Source of the DNA: Eubacteriales bacterium
GTDB taxonomy: Bacteria > Bacillota > Clostridia > Oscillospirales > Oscillospiraceae
Assembly: GCA_030536255.1 (NCBI GenBank)
Contig: JAUNQI010000001.1
Coordinates: forward strand, 44,548-101,891
DNA: 57,344 bases
Direction: 5' to 3'
The position numbers were made by a program, and so were the translations under genes. The notes beneath the pieces were generated by a model. The model saw only the letters and a list, made by a program, of their open reading frames with translations. It was not told where the DNA came from and made no database searches. Positions 16,521 to 26,412 of the stretch are shown here, one piece after another (the stretch's first letter is position 1; each line of letters begins with the position of its first letter).

Positions 16521-18143
16521 TTATTCGGCGATATCAGCGTACATGAAGAACCAGTAGCCATAGGGAGAATGCCAGCTGCCGGTGATAGCAGGGCTCTGGA
16601 GATAGAAGTCTGTGTAGTAAGCTACAGGAACACAGCCCATGGTATCCATCATAATGTCTTCTGCCTGATGGAGTGCTGCGGAACGCTCTGCCTTATCGGT
16701 GGTGGAGCGAGACACATCGATTGCAGCATCAAAATCGGGATTGTTGTACTTACCATCATTGTTGCCGTTGGTGGAGTAAAGCAGCTCGATCATGTTGGAA
16801 GGATCGCTGTAATCGCCAACCCAGCCGTTTCTGGAGGACTCATAGTCACCAGCACGACGCATCGGAGTGAAGGATGCCCATTCAACTACTTCAACAGTAA
16901 GATCAATGCCGATCTCTTTCCATGCTTCCTGGAGATACTCTGCAACTACCTTGTGGTAGCCGGCATCGTTAGTGGAGTAAGTAAGCTTGAGGTCAGGATT
17001 CTCGGGATCGCCGGAATAGCCGGCCTTCTGCATAAGGGCTTTTGCCTCTGCAAGGTTTGCTTCAAAGTCTTTGGAGATGTAGGTCTCGCCGTTGTTTGCG
17101 TTGGCCATGAAGTCACCGCCGGCAGGATCTGCCCAGCCCGGTCCCATGAAGTTATATGCTGCAACATAGGTTCCCTGCATAAGGGTGCCTGCAACATATT
17201 CACGGTCTATGGCAAGGCTCATTGCCTTACGAACGTCAGCATTGTCAAGAGGAGCAACCTGGTTGTTGAGGGAAAGGTAATAGGTGCCGATGATAGGATC
17301 GATGAAGAAATCATCACTGCCCATGAGGGAAGGAATCTCTTCAGTAGGAACATCCTTGATCATCAGAGCTTCACCGGTCTGGTATGCGCTGTAAGCAGCG
17401 TTGGAGTCTTCAATGAGAAGCCATCTGATACCATCGAGCTTGATAGCGTCAGCATTCCAGTAATACGGGTTGCGCTCAGAAAGAATGTAGCTGCCAGGAA
17501 CCCACTCAGTAATCATGAAAGGTCCGTTGCAGATATAGGTCTCAGCATCAACTGCCCATGCATCGCCGTTTGCTTCAACAGTAGCGGGATTTACGGGGCT
17601 GAGGGTTGCGAATGCTGCAAGGCTCTCAAAGTAAGGGCAGGCAGCCTCAAGAGTAACTACGAAGGTCTGGTCATCAGGAGCAGCAACACCGAGGGTGCTG
17701 GGATCTGCTTCGCCGTTGAAAACAGCATTGAAGTTGGCTACGGGCCAGAGAACCGTGTCAGCATAAGGAGCTGCAGTCAGAGGATCAGCGACACGCTGCC
17801 AGCTGTAAACAAAGTCAGAAGCCTTGAGGTCAGAGCCATCAGACCACTTAAGACCGTCACGAAGATGGAAGGTCCATACAAGGCCGTCATCGGATACTTC
17901 CCATGTCTCGGCACAGCCCGGAGCGATCTCACCGTTCTGGTCAACGGTAAGCAGGCACTCAAGGAAGTGCAGAAGCATGTTGCCGCCGTCAACTGCGCTG
18001 TTGATTGCGGGGTCAATTGTCTCGGGGTTCGGTCCAACCTGAACAGGAAGGATCTTTCCTTCAGCATAAGCGCCTGTGCCGGCAACGGACATAACCATGC
18101 AGACAACAAGAACAAGTGCAAGAAGTGATGCTAATTTTTTCAT
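16521..18143 (-). CDS. oppA: oligopeptide ABC transporter substrate-binding protein
   Basis: 540 residues, family 5 solute-binding protein of normal size. A Sec signal (MKKLASLLALVLVVCMVMSV, AxA site near GAYA) has no lipobox Cys. The family core WTFHLRDGLKWSDGSDLKASDFVYSW (about 95-120) and the hinge stretch DVRKAMSLAIDREYV are plain. It captures peptides for OppBCDF. ATG 18143 follows AAGGAGAG; an in-frame extension to 18194 would spoil the signal peptide. It is the last gene of the cluster but has its own promoter in the end of oppF, so it should be made in excess. Confidence 0.92.
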   Translation of the reverse strand: MKKLASLLALVLVVCMVMSVAGTGAYAEGKILPVQVGPNPETIDPAINSAVDGGNMLLHFLECLLTVDQNGEIAPGCAETWEVSDDGLVWTFHLRDGLKWSDGSDLKASDFVYSWQRVADPLTAAPYADTVLWPVANFNAVFNGEADPSTLGVAAPDDQTFVVTLEAACPYFESLAAFATLSPVNPATVEANGDAWAVDAETYICNGPFMITEWVPGSYILSERNPYYWNADAIKLDGIRWLLIEDSNAAYSAYQTGEALMIKDVPTEEIPSLMGSDDFFIDPIIGTYYLSLNNQVAPLDNADVRKAMSLAIDREYVAGTLMQGTYVAAYNFMGPGWADPAGGDFMANANNGETYISKDFEANLAEAKALMQKAGYSGDPENPDLKLTYSTNDAGYHKVVAEYLQEAWKEIGIDLTVEVVEWASFTPMRRAGDYESSRNGWVGDYSDPSNMIELLYSTNGNNDGKYNNPDFDAAIDVSRSTTDKAERSAALHQAEDIMMDTMGCVPVAYYTDFYLQSPAITGSWHSPYGYWFFMYADIAE

Positions 18144-18209
18144 TGTTTCTCTCCTTTTTTTATTAAAATCCGTTTTACCCGAACTTTCAGGCAAACGCGA
18201 ATTTCTATA

Positions 18210-18238
18210 ATAATATTAGTCTCGTCAGCATTTGTCAA
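18210..18238 (-). promoter_or_regulatory. oppA promoter inside the end of oppF
   Basis: Minus-strand TTGACA (18233-18238), a 17-bp spacer and TATTAT (18210-18215). The -35 lies in the last codons of oppF. This would give oppA a transcript separate from the transporter genes. Confidence 0.8.
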
Positions 18239-19226
18239 GGTGATGACATGCGCACCAATGACCTTCTCCGACTTTTTTCCACTCCGGTTCCTTTTCTGCG
18301 CAAAGCTTATCGGCGTAAGGGCACCTGGTCCGGAAACGGCAGCCGGAAGGAGGATTCACCGGGCTGGGAATATCTCCCTGAAGGACAATTCTCTTTGAAG
18401 CTCTGCTCGTCTTCGGATCCGCAATGGGGATGGCTGAAATAAGGCTCTTCGTATACGGATGGCAGCTATGGAAAGCGATCTCATAACTCTCTGCAAGCTC
18501 AACAAGCTTCCCGAGATACATTACGCCGATCCGGTTCGAAATATGCTTTACAACGGACAGGTCATGGGCTATGAAAAGATACGTCAGTCCAAATTCACGC
18601 TGAAGATCTTCCAGCATGTTGATTACCTGCGCCTGAATGGATACATCCAGTGCAGAAATAGGTTCATCACAGACAATGAATTCCGGATCAACCGCAAGTG
18701 CTCTTGCTATTCCGACACGCTGCCTCTGACCGCCGGAGAACTCATGAGGATACCTGTTAGCATGCTCAGAGTTAAGTCCGACTCTTTCAAGCATACTGAT
18801 GATCCTGTTCCGTCGGTCTTCCTTATTTCCCGCCAGATGATGGATATCTATCGCCTCACCAACGATTTCTCCGACAGTCATTCTCGGATCGAGGCTGGCA
18901 TACGGATCCTGAAAAACGATCTGCATTTTCCGACGGTACGGAAGCATATCAACATGCCGGATATTCTTTTCCGAGTCAAAAATCGTTTTCCCGTCGTAAA
19001 TTACTTTCCCTGCAGTTGGTTCATACAGCTGAAGAATGGAGCGTCCGGTGGTTGTCTTTCCACAGCCGGACTCACCGACAAGACCAAGTGTTTCGCCCTT
19101 ATTAATAAAGAATGAAACATCATCTACAGCCTTAACATACTGTTTTTCAAACAGACTGTTTCCGGATACCGGGAAATACTGCTTGAGATGCTCAACCTCA
19201 AGAAGCTTTTTCGCATTTTCTTCCAT
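18225..19226 (-). CDS. oppF: oligopeptide ABC transporter ATPase OppF
   Basis: 333 residues. Walker [10 protein letters not shown], signature [15 protein letters not shown], Walker [13 protein letters not shown] and switch IAHDLSVV are intact. The C-terminal oligo-HPY region has the Cys-rich [17 protein letters not shown] typical of Opp/Dpp ATPases, which often carry an iron-sulfur cluster. It starts in the stop codon of oppD (TGATG), so translation is coupled. It pairs with OppD to drive the importer. Confidence 0.93.
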   Translation of the reverse strand: MEENAKKLLEVEHLKQYFPVSGNSLFEKQYVKAVDDVSFFINKGETLGLVGESGCGKTTTGRSILQLYEPTAGKVIYDGKTIFDSEKNIRHVDMLPYRRKMQIVFQDPYASLDPRMTVGEIVGEAIDIHHLAGNKEDRRNRIISMLERVGLNSEHANRYPHEFSGGQRQRVGIARALAVDPEFIVCDEPISALDVSIQAQVINMLEDLQREFGLTYLFIAHDLSVVKHISNRIGVMYLGKLVELAESYEIAFHSCHPYTKSLISAIPIADPKTSRASKRIVLQGDIPSPVNPPSGCRFRTRCPYADKLCAEKEPEWKKVGEGHWCACHHLDKC

Positions 19227-20206
19227 CAGTTGTCCTCCTTCAGATTAAGCCAGCAGGCAGAGTAGTGAACATCAGAGAACTTTTTATTCTCGGGCATCTT
19301 TCGCAAACATATCTTCATACATTCCGGACATCTCGGTGCAAACGGGCATCCGGCAGGGGGATTCAGCATATCCACCGGAGTTCCTTCAATTGCCACCAGC
19401 CGCTTCGACTCTTTCTCATCAAGCCTCGGCACGCTTCTGAGGAGACCTTTTGTATATTCATGCTTCGGATCATAAAAAATATCATCTGTGGTTCCGTATT
19501 CAACCACCTTGCCGGCATACATTACAGCGATTTTATCACAATAGGCAGAAACCACGCCAAGATCATGAGTAATCAGTATCACTGCCATACCGAGTTTTTT
19601 CTTGAGCTCCATAATCAGCTCAAGAATCTGAGCCTGTATGGTAACATCAAGAGCAGTAGTGGGCTCGTCGGCAATCAGGAGCTTCGGTTCACAGGCAAGC
19701 GCCATTGCAATCATAACACGCTGACGCATTCCTCCGGAATGCTGGTACGGATACTGCTTTACACGCTTCTCAGGTTCATTAATACCTACAAGACGAAGCA
19801 GTTCAATTGCTCTCTCCTTTGCTTCCTTGCGAGTCTTATTCGTATGCAGGAGGATCGCTTCTTCGAGCTGGTTTCCTATTGTATATACCGGATTGAGAGA
19901 AGTCATCGGATCCTGAAAGATCATGGACACTTCCTTCCCGCGGATCTTCCTCATCTCTTTCTCCGACATCTGTTCAATATGATGACCATTGAACTCAATC
20001 GTTCCGGAAAGAAGCTTTCCGGGATCGGCTGTAATTCCCATCAGACTGTAGGATGTAACAGATTTTCCGGAACCGGATTCTCCGACGATTCCGAGAACTT
20101 CTCCGTCACTGAGATGGAGGGAAACATCATTCAGTGCTTTTACTTCTCCCGCAGGAGTAAAGAAAGAGAGATGCTCATTTTTTATTTCTACAAGATAATC
20201 ACTCAT
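19226..20206 (-). CDS. oppD: oligopeptide ABC transporter ATPase OppD
   Basis: 326 residues. Walker [10 protein letters not shown], signature [15 protein letters not shown], Walker [15 protein letters not shown], and a C-terminal oligo-HPY segment with [19 protein letters not shown]. It forms the ATPase heterodimer with OppF. It starts 12 bases after the oppC stop and ends overlapping oppF by one base. Confidence 0.93.
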   Translation of the reverse strand: MSDYLVEIKNEHLSFFTPAGEVKALNDVSLHLSDGEVLGIVGESGSGKSVTSYSLMGITADPGKLLSGTIEFNGHHIEQMSEKEMRKIRGKEVSMIFQDPMTSLNPVYTIGNQLEEAILLHTNKTRKEAKERAIELLRLVGINEPEKRVKQYPYQHSGGMRQRVMIAMALACEPKLLIADEPTTALDVTIQAQILELIMELKKKLGMAVILITHDLGVVSAYCDKIAVMYAGKVVEYGTTDDIFYDPKHEYTKGLLRSVPRLDEKESKRLVAIEGTPVDMLNPPAGCPFAPRCPECMKICLRKMPENKKFSDVHYSACWLNLKEDN

Positions 20207-20218
20207 ATCCGCTCCCCC

Positions 20219-21268
20219 TCACTTTTTCATCTTGGGATCAAAAGCATCACGAAGTCCGTCTCCAAACAGATTGAAGCTCAGAATAATCAGACTGATCAGG
20301 ACGGCCGGAGCTATCAGAAGATACGGATAGGTATTCATTCCGTTAATTGCGGAGCTTGCCAGGCTTCCGAGGCTCGGCAGAGGAACAGCAACACCGAGAC
20401 CGAGGAAGGAAAGATAACTCTCTGTAAATATCGATGAAGGAATCTGAAGAGTCGTGGTTACAATCAGCGTTCCGATACAGTTTGTAAGAAGATGCTTGCG
20501 GATGATCCTTCCGTTTGTAGCGCCAAGAGCCTTCGCAGCTGTTACATATTCACTCTCACGGAGAACCAGAACCTGGCTTCTGACGATCCTCGCCATACCG
20601 ACCCAGTAAAGAAGAGCAAATACAATAAATATACTAATCAGATTCGGACCAACCGTTCCAATCCATTTAAATCCAGCCTGCTCCGACAGCGTTTCAAGCG
20701 GATTTTTGAGAGCAAAAGAAATCAGGACGATTAGCAGAACATCCGGTATAGTATAAATGATATCAACAATTCTCATCATGATGATATCGACCCAGCCTCC
20801 GAAGAATGCTGCTATGGAACCATAAAGAGATCCTATCAGCAGGATGATGACTGCTGCTACCAGACCGACCGTAAGGGAAATACGGCTTCCGACCATAACA
20901 CGAACAGCATAGTCACGTCCCAGCTTATCTGTTCCGAGGAAATGCGGAAATACCTTTTCCCCGGCATCGATCAGCTCCTGTTCCGCTTTTGAGTATGTCA
21001 TCGGACGGAGATTCTCCGCACCTTTCTGCTGTGCGGAATATGAATATGGATAAAAGCTCGGAACAACAAATGAAAGGAACATGATCAGGATGATAAAGAA
21101 AAGACTGACCATTGCAACCTTATTTTTCCGCAGTCTGTGAAAACTGTCTTTCCAGAAACTGACGGAATCGCGCATAACAACAAGGCTTTCTTTCTCTTCC
21201 TCTGTTGCCGGGAGAAAATCATCAGCGTTCAGCTGAAAAGAAAGAACATTTTTATTCAACTCTTTCAT
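20219..21268 (-). CDS. oppC: oligopeptide ABC transporter permease OppC
   Basis: 349 residues. A cytoplasmic N-terminus (oppC_N region, WKDSFHRLRKNKVAMVSL) precedes about six helices. The ATPase-contact loop VTAAKALGATNGRIIRKHLLTNC is the standard EAA motif, and the end (FNLFGDGLRDAFDPKMKK) matches OppC/DppC. It forms the peptide channel with OppB. The 10-base gap to oppB indicates one transcript. Confidence 0.93.
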   Translation of the reverse strand: MKELNKNVLSFQLNADDFLPATEEEKESLVVMRDSVSFWKDSFHRLRKNKVAMVSLFFIILIMFLSFVVPSFYPYSYSAQQKGAENLRPMTYSKAEQELIDAGEKVFPHFLGTDKLGRDYAVRVMVGSRISLTVGLVAAVIILLIGSLYGSIAAFFGGWVDIIMMRIVDIIYTIPDVLLIVLISFALKNPLETLSEQAGFKWIGTVGPNLISIFIVFALLYWVGMARIVRSQVLVLRESEYVTAAKALGATNGRIIRKHLLTNCIGTLIVTTTLQIPSSIFTESYLSFLGLGVAVPLPSLGSLASSAINGMNTYPYLLIAPAVLISLIILSFNLFGDGLRDAFDPKMKK

Positions 21269-21277
21269 TTTCTCTCC

Positions 21278-22195
21278 TCACTTCAGATTTATTCTCGGGT
21301 CGATAATCTTATACACAATATCCACAATCACATTCATTACAACCATCAAAGATGCAAGGAATATTGTCGTACCCATGATCATCATGTAATCACGGTTCGT
21401 AATAGAACTTACAAATTCTCCTCCGAGACCGGGAATCGTGAACACCTTTTCAATAATAAAAGAGCCAGTCAGCGTGTAGGCCATCATTGGACCTACATAG
21501 GTCACTACCGGAAGGATGGCATTTCTCAGCGCATGCTTGAAAAGACTGAAAAACTGAGAAACTCCCTTCGCACGAGCTGTTCTCATATAATCCTGCCCCA
21601 TTACATCAAGCATCGATGAGCGCATAAGACGGACTATATACGCCGTAGGGTAAAAACTCAAAGCAAATACAGGCATAATGTAGTTTTTCCACGTCTTCAA
21701 CCCCATCGTAGGAAGCCATTTCAGCTTGACTCCGAAGATATACATTGAAAGGGAACACACGACAAAGCTGGGGATTGCTATCCCTATCGTCGAAATGACA
21801 ATAATGGCACTGTCTCCGATTTTTCCTCTGTTGAGTGCAGCTATACACCCAAGCGGTATCCCGACGATGAGCGCCACAAGGACAGATATTCCTCCAATCT
21901 TAGCCGAAACAGGGAATTTCGTCAGAATAATATCTATAACATTTCTCCCGCGCTGCTTCAAAGACGGACCAAAATCACCGTGAAGAATATTCTTCATATA
22001 AGTAATATATTGCTTAAAAAGTGGCTGATCCAGTCCGAACTTGGCCTCAAGAGCCGCTTTCGCAGCCGGGCTGATCGACTTTTCTGCTTCATACGGCCCT
22101 CCCGGAACCGCATTCATCAGGAAAAACGTCAGCGTTGCCACAACAAATATCGTGATAACTGCCATTATTACTCTTTTTATTATATATTTTCCCAA
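21278..22195 (-). CDS. oppB: oligopeptide ABC transporter permease OppB
   Basis: 305 residues with six helices and the EAA loop YMRTARAKGVSQFFSLFKHALRNAILPV; the end DPRINLK is typical of OppB/DppB. The start is an unusual TTG at 22195 (LGKYIIKRV), chosen because GGAGGAG lies about 8 bases upstream and family proteins begin with this helix. An open frame continues to 22252 but its extra 19 residues overlap the ribosome site. It is the first gene of the opp cluster, behind a near-consensus promoter. Confidence 0.9.
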   Translation of the reverse strand: MGKYIIKRVIMAVITIFVVATLTFFLMNAVPGGPYEAEKSISPAAKAALEAKFGLDQPLFKQYITYMKNILHGDFGPSLKQRGRNVIDIILTKFPVSAKIGGISVLVALIVGIPLGCIAALNRGKIGDSAIIVISTIGIAIPSFVVCSLSMYIFGVKLKWLPTMGLKTWKNYIMPVFALSFYPTAYIVRLMRSSMLDVMGQDYMRTARAKGVSQFFSLFKHALRNAILPVVTYVGPMMAYTLTGSFIIEKVFTIPGLGGEFVSSITNRDYMMIMGTTIFLASLMVVMNVIVDIVYKIIDPRINLK

Positions 22196-22237
22196 AAGAA
22201 CATCTCCTCCTGTACAAAAATGTAAGCGTATCTGCAG

Positions 22238-22266
22238 ATTATACTTTATCAATAATCAATTGACAA
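22238..22266 (-). promoter_or_regulatory. opp operon promoter
   Basis: Minus-strand TTGTCA (22261-22266), a 17-bp spacer and perfect TATAAT (22238-22243), about 43 bases upstream of the oppB TTG start. Confidence 0.8.
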
Positions 22267-22303
22267 TATCCAATTAAATAGGTAAATCATTCAGGAACTA
22301 TAA

Positions 22304-22330
22304 ATCCCGGAGAAAAAATATCTCCGGGAT
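22304..22330 (-). terminator. hairpin after the carboxypeptidase gene
   Basis: A perfect 10-bp stem (arm ATCCCGGAGA) lies about 37 bases after the vanY-like stop. The U-tract is weak in both directions, so efficiency is uncertain. It separates that gene from the opp promoter. Confidence 0.6.
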
Positions 22331-22366
22331 ATTTTCTGAACATCAAAGCTCATCTGAAAACTTTGC

Positions 22367-23362
22367 TCAGACATAGAGTTCCCAGAACTCCTCCAGACAG
22401 AGATTATTTTCTGTGAGATACTTTGCAACATCCACTCCGACATAGCGGAAATGCCACGGCTCATAGATGACGCCGGTTATGCTGTCTGCTGAACCGCTCT
22501 TGTCTTCAGGATAACGGACGACAAATCCATATTCAGTGCAATGCTCGCTGAGCCATTTATATGTTTCCGTCTGAGCAAGGGATTCATCCTTCAGCTCATG
22601 ATAATAGTCCGTAATGTCACAGCACATACCGGTCTGATGCTCACTCGTACCGGGATATGCCACAATGGTCTTTGCCACGTCATAGGAATATCCCTGATTC
22701 AGCTTTCTGTTAAAGAGATATGACTGCTCCGTATATGCTCTGTATCCGGAAGAGAGATATACCGGAAGGCCTGCAGCCTTGCAGCCCTGAGCAAAATCCA
22801 CGAGAGGCTGTGCAATTCTTGAGTCCACCATCTGGCGGTTGCCGTCATAGTCATAACGTATATCGGTGTCGTCTCCGGTCATATTCAGATATGCCAGCTG
22901 AGGAGGCTCATACGTGCTTTCAAGCTCATGGGTAGGATTAACGAGAATATACTGCCAGTCATTGATATCGATTTCCGGAGGAGCTGGAAGCCCTTTCGCC
23001 AGAGCCCTTCCCTTTGGGGAATTCGGATCTATCACCTCAGGCGTCGGCTCCGGAGCAGATTCTGCAACCGGAACAGCTTCGGGAACGATCTCAGTCTCCG
23101 GAACTTCCGGCTCAACAAGCCCTTCGTCTATCATCCAGAGATCATAAGCCTCCTGTGCAGCCTCCGCCTCTTCCAGACGGCCATGATTTCTCAGATACGA
23201 CACTCTATCATACCCATATTCTCTGTTAAAAGCATTTGTTTCATAATTCGCAGTATCACTGCTGTGAACAGCGACCTTACAGCTCCAATATCCGAAAACT
23301 GCGAAAATAATGGCAAATGCAATTCCGCCAATCAGCTCTCTCACTCTTTTTTTTACATTCAT
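22367..23362 (-). CDS. VanY-like D-alanyl-D-alanine carboxypeptidase (M15B)
   Basis: 331 residues. An N-terminal membrane anchor (about 10-28) is followed by a Glu/Pro/Ala-rich linker (about 83-118, PEVPETEIVPEAVP) and a C-terminal peptidase domain. Zinc-site motifs SGYRAYTEQ, PGTSEHQTGMCCDI (His and Asp) and EPWHFRYVG (Glu and His) are all present, so the enzyme should be active. It trims the terminal D-Ala of peptidoglycan stem peptides outside the membrane. No van resistance genes are nearby, so a general wall-maturation role is more likely than glycopeptide resistance. It is a single-gene unit. Confidence 0.87.
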   Translation of the reverse strand: MNVKKRVRELIGGIAFAIIFAVFGYWSCKVAVHSSDTANYETNAFNREYGYDRVSYLRNHGRLEEAEAAQEAYDLWMIDEGLVEPEVPETEIVPEAVPVAESAPEPTPEVIDPNSPKGRALAKGLPAPPEIDINDWQYILVNPTHELESTYEPPQLAYLNMTGDDTDIRYDYDGNRQMVDSRIAQPLVDFAQGCKAAGLPVYLSSGYRAYTEQSYLFNRKLNQGYSYDVAKTIVAYPGTSEHQTGMCCDITDYYHELKDESLAQTETYKWLSEHCTEYGFVVRYPEDKSGSADSITGVIYEPWHFRYVGVDVAKYLTENNLCLEEFWELYV

Positions 23363-23440
23363 CTAAGCAAAACCTCCGGACAATACTTCCAGAATAACTG
23401 TTTTATCATAACATCTGTTTGGTTTTATGTCAACTGTTTG

Positions 23441-24025
23441 TCACATTGTTCCAAGCTCATCAAGCGTCAGCTCAAATGCCGGAATAAAGTTGTCCAGAAA
23501 ATATCTGACCTCAGGCAAACCATATTCCTCGAGAAGCTCCCGGGTCTGTTTTTCAGCTGACAGGAATTCATTATTGCCCGCTTTTCTTTCTTCTATACAC
23601 TTTATATACGCGCTGAGCTTATCCGCCGCCTTTACGATCTCATGAAGACGCTCTTCTGCCTCTCCTCCGAGAACCGGGCGGAATGAATCTCTGATCTCAG
23701 CCGGAAGATTGCTCAGAAGCCGCTCATCGGCAAGCTTTTCAACCTGCTTATATGCCTCTCTCAGCTCCGGATTGTAATATTTAATAGGCGTAGGAAGATC
23801 TCCGGTAAGAATCTCCGAGCAGTCATGATACAGCGCTGCAGCGGCACATTCATTCGGATCACATTCTATTCCGAATACGTCCCTGCGGATGATCCCCAGT
23901 GCGTGAGCGATCACCGCAACCATATGGCTGTGTTCCTGAATGTTCTCCGGAAGAGCATTTCTCATCAGACTCCAGCGCTCGATGTATCTCATTCTGGAAA
24001 TATACGCAAAAAAATTGTATGACAT
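23441..24025 (-). CDS. HD-domain 5'-deoxynucleotidase (YfbR-like)
   Basis: 194 residues. The pattern ENIQEHSHMVAVIAHAL with YHDCSEILTGDLPTPIKY carries the HD metal ligands and matches YfbR, which dephosphorylates deoxynucleoside monophosphates. ATG 24025 (MSYNFFAYISRM) is the family start with a GGAAG site; the longer frame uses a TTG at 24043 with no ribosome site. It is divergent from typA, and the promoters of the two genes overlap. Confidence 0.85.
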   Translation of the reverse strand: MSYNFFAYISRMRYIERWSLMRNALPENIQEHSHMVAVIAHALGIIRRDVFGIECDPNECAAAALYHDCSEILTGDLPTPIKYYNPELREAYKQVEKLADERLLSNLPAEIRDSFRPVLGGEAEERLHEIVKAADKLSAYIKCIEERKAGNNEFLSAEKQTRELLEEYGLPEVRYFLDNFIPAFELTLDELGTM

Positions 24026-24059
24026 TGTATTCTTCCGTTCCAAATAATAATTTTTCTAT

Positions 24060-24088
24060 ATTATAATAGTTGCGTTTTATCCGTTCAA
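24060..24088 (-). promoter_or_regulatory. promoter of the YfbR-like gene
   Basis: Minus-strand TTGAAC (24083-24088), a 17-bp spacer and perfect TATAAT (24060-24065). It overlaps the oppositely directed typA promoter. Confidence 0.75.
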
Positions 24089-24098
24089 GTGTTAAAAT
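24070..24098 (+). promoter_or_regulatory. typA promoter
   Basis: TTGCGT (24070-24075), a 17-bp spacer and TAAAAT (24093-24098), with ATG 32 bases beyond the -10. Its -35 falls inside the spacer of the opposing promoter, so only one polymerase could bind at a time. Confidence 0.6.
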
Positions 24099-24137
24099 CC
24101 GTTTTTGTTGTGAATTGATGAAAAAGGAAATGATTTT

Positions 24138-25958
24138 ATGGACAAACTTAGAAACGTAGCCATTATCGCTCATGTTGACCACGGTAAAACAACTCTCGTT
24201 GACGAGCTTCTGAAGCAGTCCGGTGTTTACCGTGAAAATCAGGAAGTTGTCGATCGTGTTATGGACTCAAACGACCTGGAACGCGAGCGCGGCATCACAA
24301 TCATGGCTAAAAACACTGCCGTATGGTACGGCGATACGAAAATCAACATTGTTGACACTCCGGGACATGCTGACTTCGGCGGAGAGGTTGAGCGTGTTCT
24401 GAAAATGGTAAACGGAGTAATTCTTCTCGTTGATGCGGCGGAGGGCCCTATGCCCCAGACCCGCTTTGTTCTTTCCAGAGCCCTAGAACTCGGGCACAGA
24501 GTCATCGTTGTGGTAAATAAGATTGACCGTCCTGACCAGCGCATTCATGAGGTCATTGACGAAGTTCTTGAGCTTCTCATGGATCTCAACGCTACGGATG
24601 ATCAGCTGGATTCTCCGATGCTGTTCTGCTCAGGAAGAAACGGCACCGCGAGCTACTCTCCGGATGTCGTCGGTACAGATTTAAAGCCGCTCTTTGATAC
24701 AATACTTGAATACATTCCCGCTCCGGAGATGGACGTTGATGCTCCGTTCCAGATGCTTGTCAGCAATGTGGACTACAACGGATACGTCGGCAGAATTGCC
24801 ATCGGCCGTATTGAACGCGGAACCATAAAGCAGAATCAGGAAATCGAAGTCTGCAACTATCATAATCAAGATGCTCCGACACAGAAGGCAAAGGCTGTTT
24901 CCCTGTATCAGTTTGACGGTCTGAACCGTGTTCCCGTTACGGAAGCTTCCGCAGGAAATATCATTGCCATGAGCGGCATCGGTGATGTCACCATCGGAGA
25001 TACTATCTGTGCAAAGGGATCCGCTGAGCCGCTGCCGTTCGTTAAGATCGGAGCTCCGACGCTGGAAATGACTTTCTCTGTAAATGACAGCCCGTTTGCA
25101 GGCAAAGAGGGCAAATTCGTTACATCCCGCCAGATCAGAGAGCGTCTTTTCCGTGAAACCATGAAGGATGTATCTCTCCGTGTCACCGATTGTGAAGGAA
25201 GCACTGACAGCTTCAACGTTGCCGGAAGAGGCGAGATGAGCCTTTCCATTCTGATTGAAACCATGCGCCGCGAGGGATATGAATTCCAGGTCTCGCCTCC
25301 CCGCGTGCTTTATAAAGAAATCGACGGCGTTACATGTGAACCCGTAGAGCGTGTTGTTGCGGATGTTCCGCAGGAATTCATGGGAACCGTTATGGAAAAG
25401 CTCGGCAGCCGCAAGGGTGAATTCCTTGAAATGACTCCCGTAGGAAACCGCACAAAGCTTGAATTCCTTGTTCCTTCAAGAGGTCTCTTCGGATACCGAA
25501 ATGAGTTTCTTACCGATACCAAGGGTGAAGGAATCATGGCATCCGTATTTGAAAGCTATCAGCCGTATAAGGGAGATCTGATGCGCCGCCATACCGGCTC
25601 CCTCATTGCTCATGAAACCGGTGAAGCCGTCGCTTACGGTATTTGGAACGCACAGGATCGCGGAGTCATGTTCATTACGCCCGGCACTATGGTATACGGT
25701 GGAATGGTAGTAGGCGAGTGCCCGAAGCAGGAGGATATCCCCGTTAACGTATGCCGCACCAAACACCTGACGAACACCCGTGCCTCCGGTTCCGACGAAG
25801 CTCTCCGCCTTGTTCCCCCTCGCCAGATGAGTCTGGAGCAGTGCCTTGAGTTTCTCGCGGATGATGAGCTTCTTGAGGTTACGCCGAAGAATCTTCGCCT
25901 TCGCAAGAGCATTCTCGATCACAGCCTGAGAATGAAGACCATTATGAAAAACAGATAA
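24138..25958 (+). CDS. typA: ribosome-associated GTPase TypA/BipA
   Basis: 606 residues, full length. The G domain has G1 AHVDHGKTT (11-19), [13 protein letters not shown] and NKID. EF-G-like domains and the BipA C-terminal domain follow. The protein is a ribosome-binding GTPase that helps large-subunit assembly at low temperature and under stress. An AAGGAAATGATTTT spacing precedes the ATG. It is monocistronic, ended by a bidirectional terminator shared with cdd. Confidence 0.97.
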   Translation: MDKLRNVAIIAHVDHGKTTLVDELLKQSGVYRENQEVVDRVMDSNDLERERGITIMAKNTAVWYGDTKINIVDTPGHADFGGEVERVLKMVNGVILLVDAAEGPMPQTRFVLSRALELGHRVIVVVNKIDRPDQRIHEVIDEVLELLMDLNATDDQLDSPMLFCSGRNGTASYSPDVVGTDLKPLFDTILEYIPAPEMDVDAPFQMLVSNVDYNGYVGRIAIGRIERGTIKQNQEIEVCNYHNQDAPTQKAKAVSLYQFDGLNRVPVTEASAGNIIAMSGIGDVTIGDTICAKGSAEPLPFVKIGAPTLEMTFSVNDSPFAGKEGKFVTSRQIRERLFRETMKDVSLRVTDCEGSTDSFNVAGRGEMSLSILIETMRREGYEFQVSPPRVLYKEIDGVTCEPVERVVADVPQEFMGTVMEKLGSRKGEFLEMTPVGNRTKLEFLVPSRGLFGYRNEFLTDTKGEGIMASVFESYQPYKGDLMRRHTGSLIAHETGEAVAYGIWNAQDRGVMFITPGTMVYGGMVVGECPKQEDIPVNVCRTKHLTNTRASGSDEALRLVPPRQMSLEQCLEFLADDELLEVTPKNLRLRKSILDHSLRMKTIMKNR

Positions 25959-25980
25959 TTAATCACTAAATCTCTGAAAT

Positions 25981-26021
25981 AAAGAAACGACAGAGCCACA
26001 CTGCGGTTCTGTCGTTTCTTT
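25981..26021. terminator. bidirectional terminator between typA and cdd
   Basis: A 17-bp stem (one G-U pair), AAAGAAACGACAGAGCC with its partner, is flanked by T-rich sequence on the plus strand (TTTCTTTT) and the matching A-tract on the other side. It lies between convergent genes and can serve both. Confidence 0.85.
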
Positions 26022-26027
26022 TATGCT

Positions 26028-26408
26028 TCAGAAATCAAACGTGTGAGGAAGAAGATCCGAAAGCTTATAGCTGACATATCTTCCTCCGGCTTTTGCACAT
26101 AGGACTTCCATATTCGGGGAAAATTCAGCAAGGAATTGTCTGCATGCTCCACAGGGAGTACACCAGTTTTCGCTGTCCGCGTAAATTGCAATCCTCATAA
26201 ATTCTCTGTGGCCTTCACTGACTGCCTTGCAGCAGGCTGTTCTCTCCGCACAGATTGTACTTCCCAGAGCAGCATTTTCAATATTGCATCCGGTATAAAC
26301 CGTTCCGTCGCTGCATTCAAGCGCCGCTCCAACTGAAAAGTGAGAGTACGGAACATATGCATTCAGCGAAGCTTCTTTAGCCGCGGACATCAATTCTCTG
26401 TCAGTCAT
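26028..26408 (-). CDS. cdd: cytidine deaminase
   Basis: 126 residues, the small tetrameric type. Zinc ligands Cys53, Cys86 and Cys89 (CAERTA and PCGACRQ) and catalytic Glu55 are present, with the substrate motif NIENAA. It converts cytidine and deoxycytidine to uridine forms for pyrimidine salvage. It starts 4 bases after the stop of a peptide-binding lipoprotein gene, the last member of the secA-pgeF operon. Confidence 0.95.
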   Translation of the reverse strand: MTDRELMSAAKEASLNAYVPYSHFSVGAALECSDGTVYTGCNIENAALGSTICAERTACCKAVSEGHREFMRIAIYADSENWCTPCGACRQFLAEFSPNMEVLCAKAGGRYVSYKLSDLLPHTFDF

Positions 26409-26412
26409 TATC

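Noticed and set aside
16569..18128. A 519-codon plus-strand frame opposite oppA
   Set aside because: Antisense shadow of a clear oppA. The Cys-rich, low-information translation has no domain.
22367..23362. VanY-like protein as a vancomycin-resistance determinant
   Set aside because: No vanR/S/H/A/X neighbours and a single-gene context; ordinary wall carboxypeptidase is simpler.
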